From: Thermococcus sp.
Lineage (GTDB): Archaea; Methanobacteriota_B; Thermococci; Thermococcales; Thermococcaceae
DNA length: 13,839 bases
Assembly: GCF_027066465.1 (NCBI RefSeq)
Contig: NZ_JAMONU010000068.1
Span: 1-13,839, forward strand
Direction of reading: 5' to 3'
Below the pieces are notes generated by a model that was not told the DNA's origin, ran no database searches, and saw only the letters and a program-made list of their open reading frames with translations. Numbering within the stretch: position 1 is the first letter of the stretch; each line of letters opens with the position of its first letter. A program made the position numbers and the translations under genes. Below are positions 7,544 through 13,283 of this stretch, in pieces.

Positions 7544-7616
7544 AACAAACTTTTGTGCAGAACTGTTTTACCGCTCCACGTTTAGAATTTAAAAGTAGAA
7601 AAGGCATGTGAAGCAC

Positions 7617-8825
7617 TCAGTAGCGCCTCCGTCTCTGTCTCGGCCGTTGTTTGCTCCACCTTCTCCTGTATTCGCTTTCGAGCGTTTCCCTTCTCATCAT
7701 CTCCCTGTACTCCCTGGGAAGCTCTTCACTGAGCTCAGACCTTCTGACCTTGACCCCTGTTCTCCTCACGATGCTCCTGAAGCGGCCCACCTCGTCCGGT
7801 GCCAGAAGCGTTACGGCCTTACCCTTTCTTCCCATTCTCCCCGTCCTTCCAATCCTGTGGATGTACTGTTCGGTGTTCATTGGAATTGAGTAGTTGACAA
7901 CGTGGCTTATCTCGGGGACGTCGATGCCCCTGGCGGCAACGTCAGTGGCCACGAGAACTTCAGTTTTTCCGCGCTTGAACCTTCCAAAAGTTCTCTCGCG
8001 CGCCGGCTGGCTCATGTCCCCGTTCAGGGCTTCGGCCCTAAAACCGTCCCTCCTGAGCCTCTCCGCCAGCTCCCGCGTTTCCACCTTCGTCTGGCAGAAG
8101 ACTATCCCGTAGAAACCGCCATTCAGAATTCTCTTCAGGACCTCATACCTCCTCGCGGGGGAGACCTCCACGAACTCCTGCTCGACTTCCCCAGGAACTA
8201 TCTCATCCCTGCTCACTATGACGACCTCGGGCTTCTTCATGTACTTCTTGGCGAGCAACAGAACGTCCATCGGCATCGTCGCCGAGAACATCATCACGCG
8301 CTTTTCCCTCGGAGTGGCCCTAAAGATGGCCTCGATGTCCTCCTGAAAGCCCATGTCAAGCATTCTGTCGGCCTCGTCGAGGACGAAGAAGCGGAGCGAG
8401 TCGAGCCTGAGCGTTCCGCGTCCTATGTGGTCGAGCACCCTGCCGGGCGTTCCAACTACGATTTGGGCTTTCTTAAGCGCCCTTATTTGGGGTCCTATCG
8501 GCTGGCCCCCGTAGATTGCGTAGATGTCTATCTTCCTCCTTCCGCGCAGTGAGCGAAGCTCCTCGCTTACCTGTATCGCCAGCTCCCTGGTGGGCGTTAG
8601 AACGAGCGTCTGAACTTCTTTCCTGCTTTCGTCAATCAGGTCGAGGATTGGCAGGCCGAAAGCGGCAGTCTTTCCGCTTCCGGTTTTGGACTGTCCTATC
8701 ACGTCGCTCCTTCCGTCGAGGATGAGGGGTATTACCTCCCTCTGAACGTCTGTGGGTTCCGAGAAACCCTTCCTTTCAACGGCCTCTACTGAGGCCTTCG
8801 ATAATCCAAGCTCCCTAAAACTCAT
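7617..8825 (-). CDS. deaD: DEAD-box RNA helicase
   Basis: A 402-residue ATP-dependent RNA helicase of the two-RecA-domain DEAD-box family. Motifs in order: Q motif (F21, Q28), motif I SKTGSGKT (46-53), Ia PTRELA (78-83), Ib TPGR (126-129), II DEAD (150-153), III SAT (181-183), then in the second domain VATDVAARGID and HRIGRTGR. A short Arg-rich C-tail, ending QRRRRY, probably adds general RNA affinity. The frame is open to 8855, but the ATG at 8825 is chosen because AAGGAGA (8834-8840) lies 8 bases upstream. No TATA box is visible between it and tRNA-Lys, so it may be transcribed from the tRNA promoter. From memory, the T. kodakarensis orthologue is cold-inducible through its 5' leader; that is recall, not shown here. 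Confidence 0.96.
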   Translation of the reverse strand: MSFRELGLSKASVEAVERKGFSEPTDVQREVIPLILDGRSDVIGQSKTGSGKTAAFGLPILDLIDESRKEVQTLVLTPTRELAIQVSEELRSLRGRRKIDIYAIYGGQPIGPQIRALKKAQIVVGTPGRVLDHIGRGTLRLDSLRFFVLDEADRMLDMGFQEDIEAIFRATPREKRVMMFSATMPMDVLLLAKKYMKKPEVVIVSRDEIVPGEVEQEFVEVSPARRYEVLKRILNGGFYGIVFCQTKVETRELAERLRRDGFRAEALNGDMSQPARERTFGRFKRGKTEVLVATDVAARGIDVPEISHVVNYSIPMNTEQYIHRIGRTGRMGRKGKAVTLLAPDEVGRFRSIVRRTGVKVRRSELSEELPREYREMMRRETLESEYRRRWSKQRPRQRRRRY

Positions 8826-8833
8826 TTTCAAAG

Positions 8834-8895
8834 TCTCCTTAAGCTGAAATCTCAAACGCGCTCCTTCTCAGAACGCGCCGAGGAGAAACGCGTTT
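8834..8895 (-). promoter_or_regulatory. Helicase mRNA leader with competing anti-SD, decoy and SD elements
   Basis: Reading the minus strand from the end of tRNA-Lys: TTTCTCCT (8888-8881) is an anti-Shine-Dalgarno; AGAAGGAG (8868-8861) is a decoy SD-like element; AAGGAGA (8840-8834) is the true ribosome binding site. TCTCCT can pair perfectly with AGGAGA of the true site, or through CTCCT with the decoy. The decoy can also fold into CGCGTTCT/AGGAGCGCG. These folds are mutually exclusive, which is the layout of a translational switch. Pairing is seen; regulation is inferred. Confidence 0.45.
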
Positions 8896-8973
8896 TGGCG
8901 GGCCGGGGGGGATTTGAACCCCCGACCTGCGGATTAAGAGTCCGCCGCTCTAACCAGGCTAAGCTACCGGCCC
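8896..8973 (-). tRNA. tRNA-Lys(CTT)
   Basis: Class I tRNA on the minus strand. Acceptor GGGCCGG/CCGGCCC, D arm containing AGCCTGGTTAG, anticodon stem GCGGA/TCCGC with loop CTCTTAA, anticodon CTT at 8938-8936, T arm with GGTTCAAAT, discriminator G and encoded CCA. It reads AAG lysine codons. No intron. The helicase gene begins about 70 bases downstream on the same strand. Confidence 0.97.
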
Positions 8974-9000
8974 ACAACCCGAAACCATAGAGGCGGGGTT

Positions 9001-9011
9001 GGTTTATAAGC
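9001..9011 (-). promoter_or_regulatory. TATA-like promoter for tRNA-Lys (and possibly the helicase)
   Basis: On the minus strand, GCTTATAAACC lies about 30 bases before the mature tRNA-Lys 5' end, normal spacing for an archaeal tRNA promoter. It is back-to-back with the tRNA-Leu promoter. Confidence 0.6.
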
Positions 9012-9047
9012 TTTTCGGTAAATTCCCCTTCGGAAACCACAGAAAAA

Positions 9048-9055
9048 TTTATAAA
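9048..9055 (+). promoter_or_regulatory. TATA-like promoter for tRNA-Leu
   Basis: TTTATAAA preceded by an A-rich stretch, about 30 bases before the mature tRNA-Leu 5' end. A good match to an archaeal TATA box. Confidence 0.65.
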
Positions 9056-9082
9056 GTGTGCCTCTGCCCTATATTTGGCGGC

Positions 9083-9170
9083 GCGGGGGTTGCCGAGCCT
9101 GGTCAAAGGCGCGGGATTGAGGGTCCCGTCCCGTAGGGGTTCCGGGGTTCAAATCCCCGCCCCCGCACCA
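9083..9170 (+). tRNA. tRNA-Leu(GAG)
   Basis: Class II tRNA. Acceptor GCGGGGG/CCCCCGC, D stem GCC/GGC, anticodon stem CGGGA/TCCCG with loop TTGAGGG, anticodon GAG at 9119-9121, long variable arm CCCGTAGGGG, T arm with GGTTCAAAT, discriminator A and encoded CCA. It reads CTC/CTT leucine codons. No intron. Its 3' end is only 5 bases from the stop of the convergent DUF763 gene. Confidence 0.97.
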
Positions 9171-9175
9171 GAGAA

Positions 9176-10327
9176 CTACGGCGTTGGTTTCTTCTCCTCC
9201 TCGGGAAACTTCCAATCCCGCGTTATTCTCGTAACGTTTCTCACGAGCGCCCTTTCTTCTGGGTTCTTCTCGACTAGTCTTTCGAGGAAGGAAATCAGCT
9301 CATCGTACGTTTTCCTCTCAACGGGAAAAGGCACCCTGTCCTTTCCGCCGACGGCGTAGCTGAACTTAAAGGGGTCTATCCTGTGGGTAACGGGGTCCTT
9401 CCAGCTTGGGTGAACGTCGTAAACGAGCTCCAGGACGAGTGAGAGCGCCCTCAGGGTTCCGGGTCCAAGTCCCTTTATCAGCAGAAACTCCTCGTAGTTG
9501 GAGACCCTGACTTCTCTGGCGAACTCAAGGGCCTTTCTGTTCAGCTCCAGCCTACCCAGGCTCTCGTATTTTCTGAGGAGGGCCCTCTCGTTGATGTCCC
9601 GCGGCTTGTAGTAAACGAGGGGCCTGTAGCCAAGCGAAACCGCCTTGAGTGTTTTCAGCTCCCTCTCTATGGAACTCGGGCTGTCGAGAACAACGTCGAT
9701 TAGGGTTTTCTGGTACTCCAGAGACTCCTTTGAAACGGTGTTGAGAGCCAGCCCCTCCCTGAAGCCCGAGATTGCCTTGTGCGGCTCAACGGTGAAGTCG
9801 TCGGGGTTGAACCAGTGGTACCTCCTCGCGACCCTTTTCACCTCGTTCATCCCCTGCTGAACAACCGCCCAGTTTCCCTCCTCGTCCACAAAAAAGACGT
9901 GGTGGTAGAGTTTGTAGCCGCTCTGGAGGGCAACGCTGTCAACCTTCGCAACGAGCCGGGAAGCCCTGATGTACTCTTCGGCATCAAGGTCGTAGAGCTT
10001 TGTGATTTCCCGAAGCTCTTCGGGGGTCTTCCTGCTTCTCCGGCCTTTCCCTCCCGCGGCTTTGACTCCAAGCTCTTCCCTCCAGAGGACCTCCTTGATG
10101 ATTCCAGTTGTAACGGTGGTTGAGCCAGAGGAGTCCCAGTCCATTCCTATTACGTTGTTGAGGGCCTGGAACCAGACCGGGTCGGAGAGCCTCTCGAGGA
10201 GGCCAATCGTTCCGTACTCCTCGACGAGGAGCTTGAGGACTAGGGTGCTCAGTTTCTTCATCCTCACCGCCAGCCATGGGGGAACGCGTCCACCGTGAAG
10301 GGGAAGCTCGGCAACGTTGCGCATCAT
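9176..10327 (-). CDS. DUF763 family protein
   Basis: A 383-residue protein of the DUF763 family, common in archaea and some bacteria and without an established function that I know. Family marks are the N-terminal AELPLHGGRVPPWL, the segment MDWDSSGSTTVTTG near residues 78-91, and many basic and aromatic residues in the middle (YHWFNPDDF). A helix-hairpin-helix-like stretch, LLIKGLGPGTLRALSLV, near residue 290 resembles non-specific DNA-binding HhH motifs of repair enzymes. This hints at nucleic-acid binding, but only as inference. The start has two ATG codons in a row (10327 and 10324) with no clear ribosome binding site. AGTTTTAAGG (10371-10362 on the minus strand) is a likely TATA box giving a short leader. 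It is divergent from serK and convergent with tRNA-Leu. Confidence 0.88.
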   Translation of the reverse strand: MMRNVAELPLHGGRVPPWLAVRMKKLSTLVLKLLVEEYGTIGLLERLSDPVWFQALNNVIGMDWDSSGSTTVTTGIIKEVLWREELGVKAAGGKGRRSRKTPEELREITKLYDLDAEEYIRASRLVAKVDSVALQSGYKLYHHVFFVDEEGNWAVVQQGMNEVKRVARRYHWFNPDDFTVEPHKAISGFREGLALNTVSKESLEYQKTLIDVVLDSPSSIERELKTLKAVSLGYRPLVYYKPRDINERALLRKYESLGRLELNRKALEFAREVRVSNYEEFLLIKGLGPGTLRALSLVLELVYDVHPSWKDPVTHRIDPFKFSYAVGGKDRVPFPVERKTYDELISFLERLVEKNPEERALVRNVTRITRDWKFPEEEKKPTP

Positions 10328-10361
10328 GGTTCCGTTGGAGTTCCAAGTATTAACGCTTTTT

Positions 10362-10371
10362 CCTTAAAACT
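10362..10371 (-). promoter_or_regulatory. TATA-like box for the DUF763 gene
   Basis: AGTTTTAAGG on the minus strand, about 35-44 bases before the start codon, giving a predicted leader of around 13 bases. Confidence 0.4.
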
Positions 10372-10434
10372 TTCAAAAAAAGGACTCAAAAGCCGGTGGA
10401 TTCTCGAAAAGGTCTTGCCCTGTGAATGGAAAGC

Positions 10435-10443
10435 CTTTTTATC
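10435..10443 (+). promoter_or_regulatory. TATA-like box for serK
   Basis: CTTTTTATC preceded by GGAAAGC, 50 bases before the serK ATG. Predicted leader about 28 bases, including GGAGGG at 10481-10486. Confidence 0.5.
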
Positions 10444-10492
10444 CCCCGATTCGATATCCGTCTGCAGGTTTTAGGCTCATGGAGGGTTAAAG

Positions 10493-11221
10493 ATGGGAGT
10501 TGAAAAGGTGCCGAAGTACGATATACCGACCGTTAAGGTTGACTACGTTTTTATCGAGCTTGACAAGATGAAGCCCCACGAACAGCTCGTTCAGAAGGAG
10601 CTTGAGGACTTCATCGAGAGCGTTACGGGCTCGGGTATATTCTGGAAGCCGATGCTCCTTGCGAAGATTCCGGGAACGGACGAGTACCTAATCGTTGACG
10701 GCCACCACCGCTGGGCCGGCCTTCAGAAGCTCGGTGCCAAGCGCGCTCCCTCGGTTATACTCGACTACTTCAGCGACGACGTCAAGGTCTACACCTGGTA
10801 TCCGGCCTTCAAGGGCGACCTCAACGAGGTCATCGAGAGGCTCAAGAAGGAGGGTCTGGAAGTCATCGAAGACCCCGAGGCCGAGGAGAAGGCCGAGCGC
10901 GGTGAGGTTGCCTTTGCCATAGTCGGCGAGAAGAGCTTTATAATCCCCGGCTCGCTGGAGGAGCAGAAGATAGTCAGCAGGGTCCTCGACGAGATGAACC
11001 AGGAGGGCAGGATAGAGCTAATCTACTACGGCCTCAAGGAGGACGCGAGGGAGGACATGGCCAAGGGCGAGATTGACTACGTCTTCATCAGGAAGGCCCC
11101 GACCAAGGAGGACGTCATGGAGCTCGTCAAGCGCGGAGAGGTATTCTCACCGAAGACGACTAGGCACGTCCTTCCCTTCAACCCGGACAAGATTGACGTC
11201 AAGCTCGAGGAGCTGTTCTAA
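10493..11221 (+). CDS. serK: ADP-dependent free L-serine kinase (ParB-like fold), SerK
   Basis: This 242-residue protein matches SerK of Thermococcus kodakarensis, which phosphorylates free L-serine with ADP as donor to make O-phosphoserine for cysteine synthesis and serine catabolism. Such genes were once labelled ParB-like because of the N-terminal fold. Key residues fall at the numbers I recall from the T. kodakarensis enzyme: E30 in KPHEQ, proposed as catalytic base; S43 and T45; D69 and H72 in DGHHRW; W102; and K221, T223, H225 in PKTTRH. The agreement of length and numbering makes orthology very likely. The start has a GGAGGG site 6 bases upstream and its own promoter. The gene is divergent from DUF763 and directly followed by the box C/D RNA. 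A DNA-partition role is unlikely. Confidence 0.92.
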   Translation: MGVEKVPKYDIPTVKVDYVFIELDKMKPHEQLVQKELEDFIESVTGSGIFWKPMLLAKIPGTDEYLIVDGHHRWAGLQKLGAKRAPSVILDYFSDDVKVYTWYPAFKGDLNEVIERLKKEGLEVIEDPEAEEKAERGEVAFAIVGEKSFIIPGSLEEQKIVSRVLDEMNQEGRIELIYYGLKEDAREDMAKGEIDYVFIRKAPTKEDVMELVKRGEVFSPKTTRHVLPFNPDKIDVKLEELF

Positions 11222-11222
11222 A

Positions 11223-11233
11223 GCTTTTTAAGC
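11223..11233 (+). promoter_or_regulatory. TATA-like element before the box C/D RNA, also serK terminator tract
   Basis: GCTTTTTAAGC lies 2 bases after the serK stop. Its centre is about 23-25 bases before position 11251, where the terminal stem of the predicted guide RNA begins. The same T5 run could end the serK transcript. Confidence 0.5.
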
Positions 11234-11250
11234 TCCTTTTCGATTTTTAT

Positions 11251-11315
11251 GTGCCCGATGACGAAGGATCAACCGGCTGATGCGTGATGACATCGGTCTT
11301 GGCAGAGGGATGCAC
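11251..11315 (+). ncRNA. Box C/D guide RNA (predicted 2'-O-methylation guide for 16S rRNA)
   Basis: All four boxes are present with exact archaeal spacing: C ATGACGA (11258-11264, one change from RTGATGA), 12-base guide, D' CTGA (11277-11280), 3-base spacer, C' GTGATGA (11284-11290, perfect), 12-base guide, D CAGA (11303-11306, one change but GA kept). A terminal stem pairs GTGC (11251-11254) with GCAC (11312-11315), plus CC with GG. The D' guide AGGATCAACCGG is a perfect complement of CCGGTTGATCCT, the well-known conserved start of archaeal 16S rRNA. The N+5 rule predicts methylation of the U after CCGG, about U13 in E. coli numbering by my alignment. The D guide CATCGGTCTTGG would target CCAAGACCGATG; its core resembles the conserved AGACCGAT region of 23S rRNA. 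It acts with L7Ae, Nop5 and fibrillarin. Confidence 0.85.
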
Positions 11316-11340
11316 CTACACACCCATATGCAAAAAAAGA

Positions 11341-11348
11341 ATATAAAC
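11341..11348 (+). promoter_or_regulatory. TATA-like box for the DUF835 gene
   Basis: ATATAAAC only 21-28 bases before the ATG at 11369. Transcription would start at or almost at the start codon, so the message is probably leaderless. Confidence 0.5.
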
Positions 11349-11368
11349 GATGTCACCCTAAATTAGAG

Positions 11369-11812
11369 ATGATGGGCATGGTGTTCGGGGCAATAATTCC
11401 ACTGTTCGCAACTCAGACGCTTGAGCGCGAGCGTCAGAAGCACTTTCGGATAGTTCGCTCTTTAGACGAGATTCAGGAGAGGAAGGCAATCGTAATAGGC
11501 CGTGCCGGAACGCTCGTAAAACCCGGCTGGAAGCTGGTCATCGTGAGCACCGTTAAGGGGTTCTTCGGCCCAAGGGAGCTGCACAGGATAATAGACGGTA
11601 TAGTCCGGGTTCTCAAAAACGACCCGGACACCGCGATAGTAATAGCCTGCCCCGAATACCTGGCCCTTCACAACGGCTTCAGGGCGCTTCTCAAGTTCCT
11701 CCACAACGTTAGGGACTACGCTATTTTAACGGGTGGGAGGGTTTATCTCGTTACCGACCCCCTCGCGTGGGACCCCCGCGAGTTCGCCCTCCTTAAAAGG
11801 CTCGAAGACTAA
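11369..11812 (+). CDS. DUF835 domain protein
   Basis: A 147-residue protein whose C-terminal two-thirds match the DUF835 family, widespread in Thermococcales and of unknown function as far as I know. Recognisable parts are DTAIVIACPEYLALHNGF (about 91-108), then LLKFLHNVRDYAILTGGRV, and VTDPLAWDPREFALLKRLE at the end; the family has an alternating alpha/beta pattern. The first 16 residues (MVFGAIIPLFATQT) are hydrophobic, but too short for a sure membrane anchor. Three near-adjacent ATGs (11369, 11372, 11378) compete for the start; there is no ribosome binding site, and the TATA spacing suggests a leaderless message. It lies between the box C/D RNA and the HAD gene, 43 bases before the latter, which has its own TATA-like box. 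Confidence 0.75.
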   Translation: MMGMVFGAIIPLFATQTLERERQKHFRIVRSLDEIQERKAIVIGRAGTLVKPGWKLVIVSTVKGFFGPRELHRIIDGIVRVLKNDPDTAIVIACPEYLALHNGFRALLKFLHNVRDYAILTGGRVYLVTDPLAWDPREFALLKRLED

Positions 11813-11814
11813 AC

Positions 11815-11824
11815 GTTTTATATC
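11815..11824 (+). promoter_or_regulatory. TATA-like box for the HAD hydrolase gene
   Basis: GTTTTATATC, 32-41 bases before the ATG at 11856. GGTGACG (11844-11850) is the ribosome binding site, 5 bases before the ATG. Confidence 0.5.
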
Positions 11825-11855
11825 CTCTTCATGTATCTTCTCCGGTGACGGCTGA

Positions 11856-12521
11856 ATGCTCAAAGGTATTCTTTTCGACGTCGACGAGACGCTCGTTTAC
11901 TACGAGGGCTACGACCACAGGAAGTGGTTTGAGGAGTGGGTTAGACCGGCGCTCGAAAAGGCGGGAATTAACATCGACTACGAAACCTACAGGAAAACTG
12001 TGAGCGGGGAACTCCCGAGAAGCTACGTGCGGAAGCTCGGTATAGACCCTGTTGAGATGTGGAAGATAATCGACAGGGTAAACCACGAATACCGGAAGAA
12101 GCTCGCTGAGGGAGGGAAAATTAAGGCGTTCAGCGACGTCGAGGTCCTTAGAGCGCTTAAGGAGATGGGCCTAAAGCTGGGGGCCGTCAGCAACGCCTCC
12201 CAGGAGAACACGGAGTTCGTTTTAAATCTCTTCAACCTGCTCGATTACTTCGACGTTGTCGTTGGTAAGGACTACTCAAACATAGACGGGGTGAAGCCGA
12301 GTCCCTATCTGATAAAGAAGGCCCTTAAGGCGCTCAACCTGAAGCCCGATGAAGTTCTCGTCGTGGGGGACAGCGCTCACGATGTTCTCGCCGGTCATCG
12401 AGCCGGGGCCAAGGTCGTCAACGTCATCCGCTTCGGCAGGGTTGAAGGGGCGGACTACTACGTCGAGAACCTGTGGGAGTTGCTTGAGCTTGTAAAAAAG
12501 CTGAGGGTTCAGTCCCCGTAG
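11856..12521 (+). CDS. HAD-superfamily hydrolase
   Basis: A 221-residue haloacid dehalogenase-type phosphatase. All four HAD motifs are present: motif I FDVDETL with nucleophile D8 and acid D10; motif II S112 in AVSNAS; motif III K147 in DGVKPSP; motif IV GDSAHD (171-176). The region between motifs I and II is alpha-helical (about residues 18-90), a C1 cap as in phosphoglycolate phosphatase and 5'-nucleotidase relatives. The substrate cannot be told from sequence; a small phosphorylated metabolite is likely. The E11 in DxDET (rather than DxDGT) is a common variant. Its last 13 bases overlap the end of the convergent diiron-protein gene. Family certain, substrate open. Confidence 0.9.
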   Translation: MLKGILFDVDETLVYYEGYDHRKWFEEWVRPALEKAGINIDYETYRKTVSGELPRSYVRKLGIDPVEMWKIIDRVNHEYRKKLAEGGKIKAFSDVEVLRALKEMGLKLGAVSNASQENTEFVLNLFNLLDYFDVVVGKDYSNIDGVKPSPYLIKKALKALNLKPDEVLVVGDSAHDVLAGHRAGAKVVNVIRFGRVEGADYYVENLWELLELVKKLRVQSP

Positions 12522-13282
12522 AATTCCTTTTCAAAGGCGTCAATTCCAACCTCAAGCGAATCGAGCCAGTCAAGGAACCTGCCAACGTCCTCGTCCCTGA
12601 ATATCGCCCCGTGCTGCGACGCTATCATCTTGGGTTTAAGCTTTCTCACAGAACGGACCCATGCCCTAAGGGCCTTCGTTGAGCTCATATACCTCTTGTG
12701 GAAGCCCTCCATGTGCTTTGTGTGCTCGTCGAAGTCCTCAACGAAGAGGTACCACTCATCCTTCGAGAAAGCCGCCGCTCCAATGTCCGAGCTGAACAGG
12801 ATTCCGCTCTTCTCGTCGTAGAAGGCGAAGTTACCAGGGCTGTGGAGGTAGTGGGCTGGAACTGCCCTTATGGTCGAGTTTCCAAGTTTGAACTCGGCAC
12901 CCTTATCAGGGATTCCGACGGTTCTGCCAGCGCTCATTACTGCCAGATGCGGAATGAAGCGCACCCACAGCTCCGAGATAACGACCTTCGCCAGCGGTGC
13001 GTACTCGAACCAGAGGTTTAGGCCCGCAACTACGTCGGGGTCCTGGTGCGAATACATGAGGTACTTAATCTGCGTTGGGGGAATCAGGGAGGAGACGTTC
13101 TTGAGCACGCGGGAGAACACGAAGAACCCGCCTGGCTCTATAAGCGCGCCCTCGTTTCCGTCAATGACGAGGTACTGATTGGTCAGTATTCCCTTCTCGT
13201 CCTCGCTTTCCTCAATCCCAAGCCAGTAAACCTTGTGGCTACCGTCGTCGTAGAGCGGATAGCTGTTCATGTTCCTAATCAT
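12509..13282 (-). CDS. MBL-fold oxygen-binding diiron (ODP/FprA-like) protein
   Basis: A 257-residue metallo-beta-lactamase-fold protein of the flavodiiron type but lacking a flavodoxin domain, as in stand-alone oxygen-binding diiron proteins. Predicted metal ligands are H79, D81, D83 (HQDPD), H147 (HYLHSPGN), D166 (SSDIG) and H224 (SQHG), close to the H79-E81-D83-H146-D165-H226 set of FprA. D81 replaces the usual E, and position 84 is V where many relatives have H. The frame opens at 13312, but the ATG at 13282 is preferred: GGAGGTG (13295-13289) lies 6 bases before it and it begins 1 base after the upstream stop, so the two minus genes form an operon. Such proteins sense or reduce O2 or NO in anaerobes; which applies here is inference. 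The C-terminus overlaps the HAD gene by 13 bases. Confidence 0.82.
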   Translation of the reverse strand: MIRNMNSYPLYDDGSHKVYWLGIEESEDEKGILTNQYLVIDGNEGALIEPGGFFVFSRVLKNVSSLIPPTQIKYLMYSHQDPDVVAGLNLWFEYAPLAKVVISELWVRFIPHLAVMSAGRTVGIPDKGAEFKLGNSTIRAVPAHYLHSPGNFAFYDEKSGILFSSDIGAAAFSKDEWYLFVEDFDEHTKHMEGFHKRYMSSTKALRAWVRSVRKLKPKMIASQHGAIFRDEDVGRFLDWLDSLEVGIDAFEKEFYGD

Positions 13283-13283
13283 C

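Noticed and set aside
7586..7595. AATTTAAAAG as a plus-strand promoter after tRNA-Ser
   Set aside because: It points into the 3' end of the convergent helicase gene with no gene to serve; A/T-rich intergenic sequence is a simpler reading.
8280..8300. GTGATGA on the minus strand within the helicase gene as a possible box C
   Set aside because: No CTGA at guide spacing follows; it is coding sequence near motif III.
10328..10492. DUF763-serK gap searched for a small RNA
   Set aside because: Only back-to-back promoter signals and a ribosome binding site were seen; no boxes or stable hairpin.
10493..11221. ParB-like chromosome partition protein
   Set aside because: Length and the placement of E30, D69, H72, K221, T223 and H225 fit the serine kinase; no DNA-binding helix-turn-helix domain follows.
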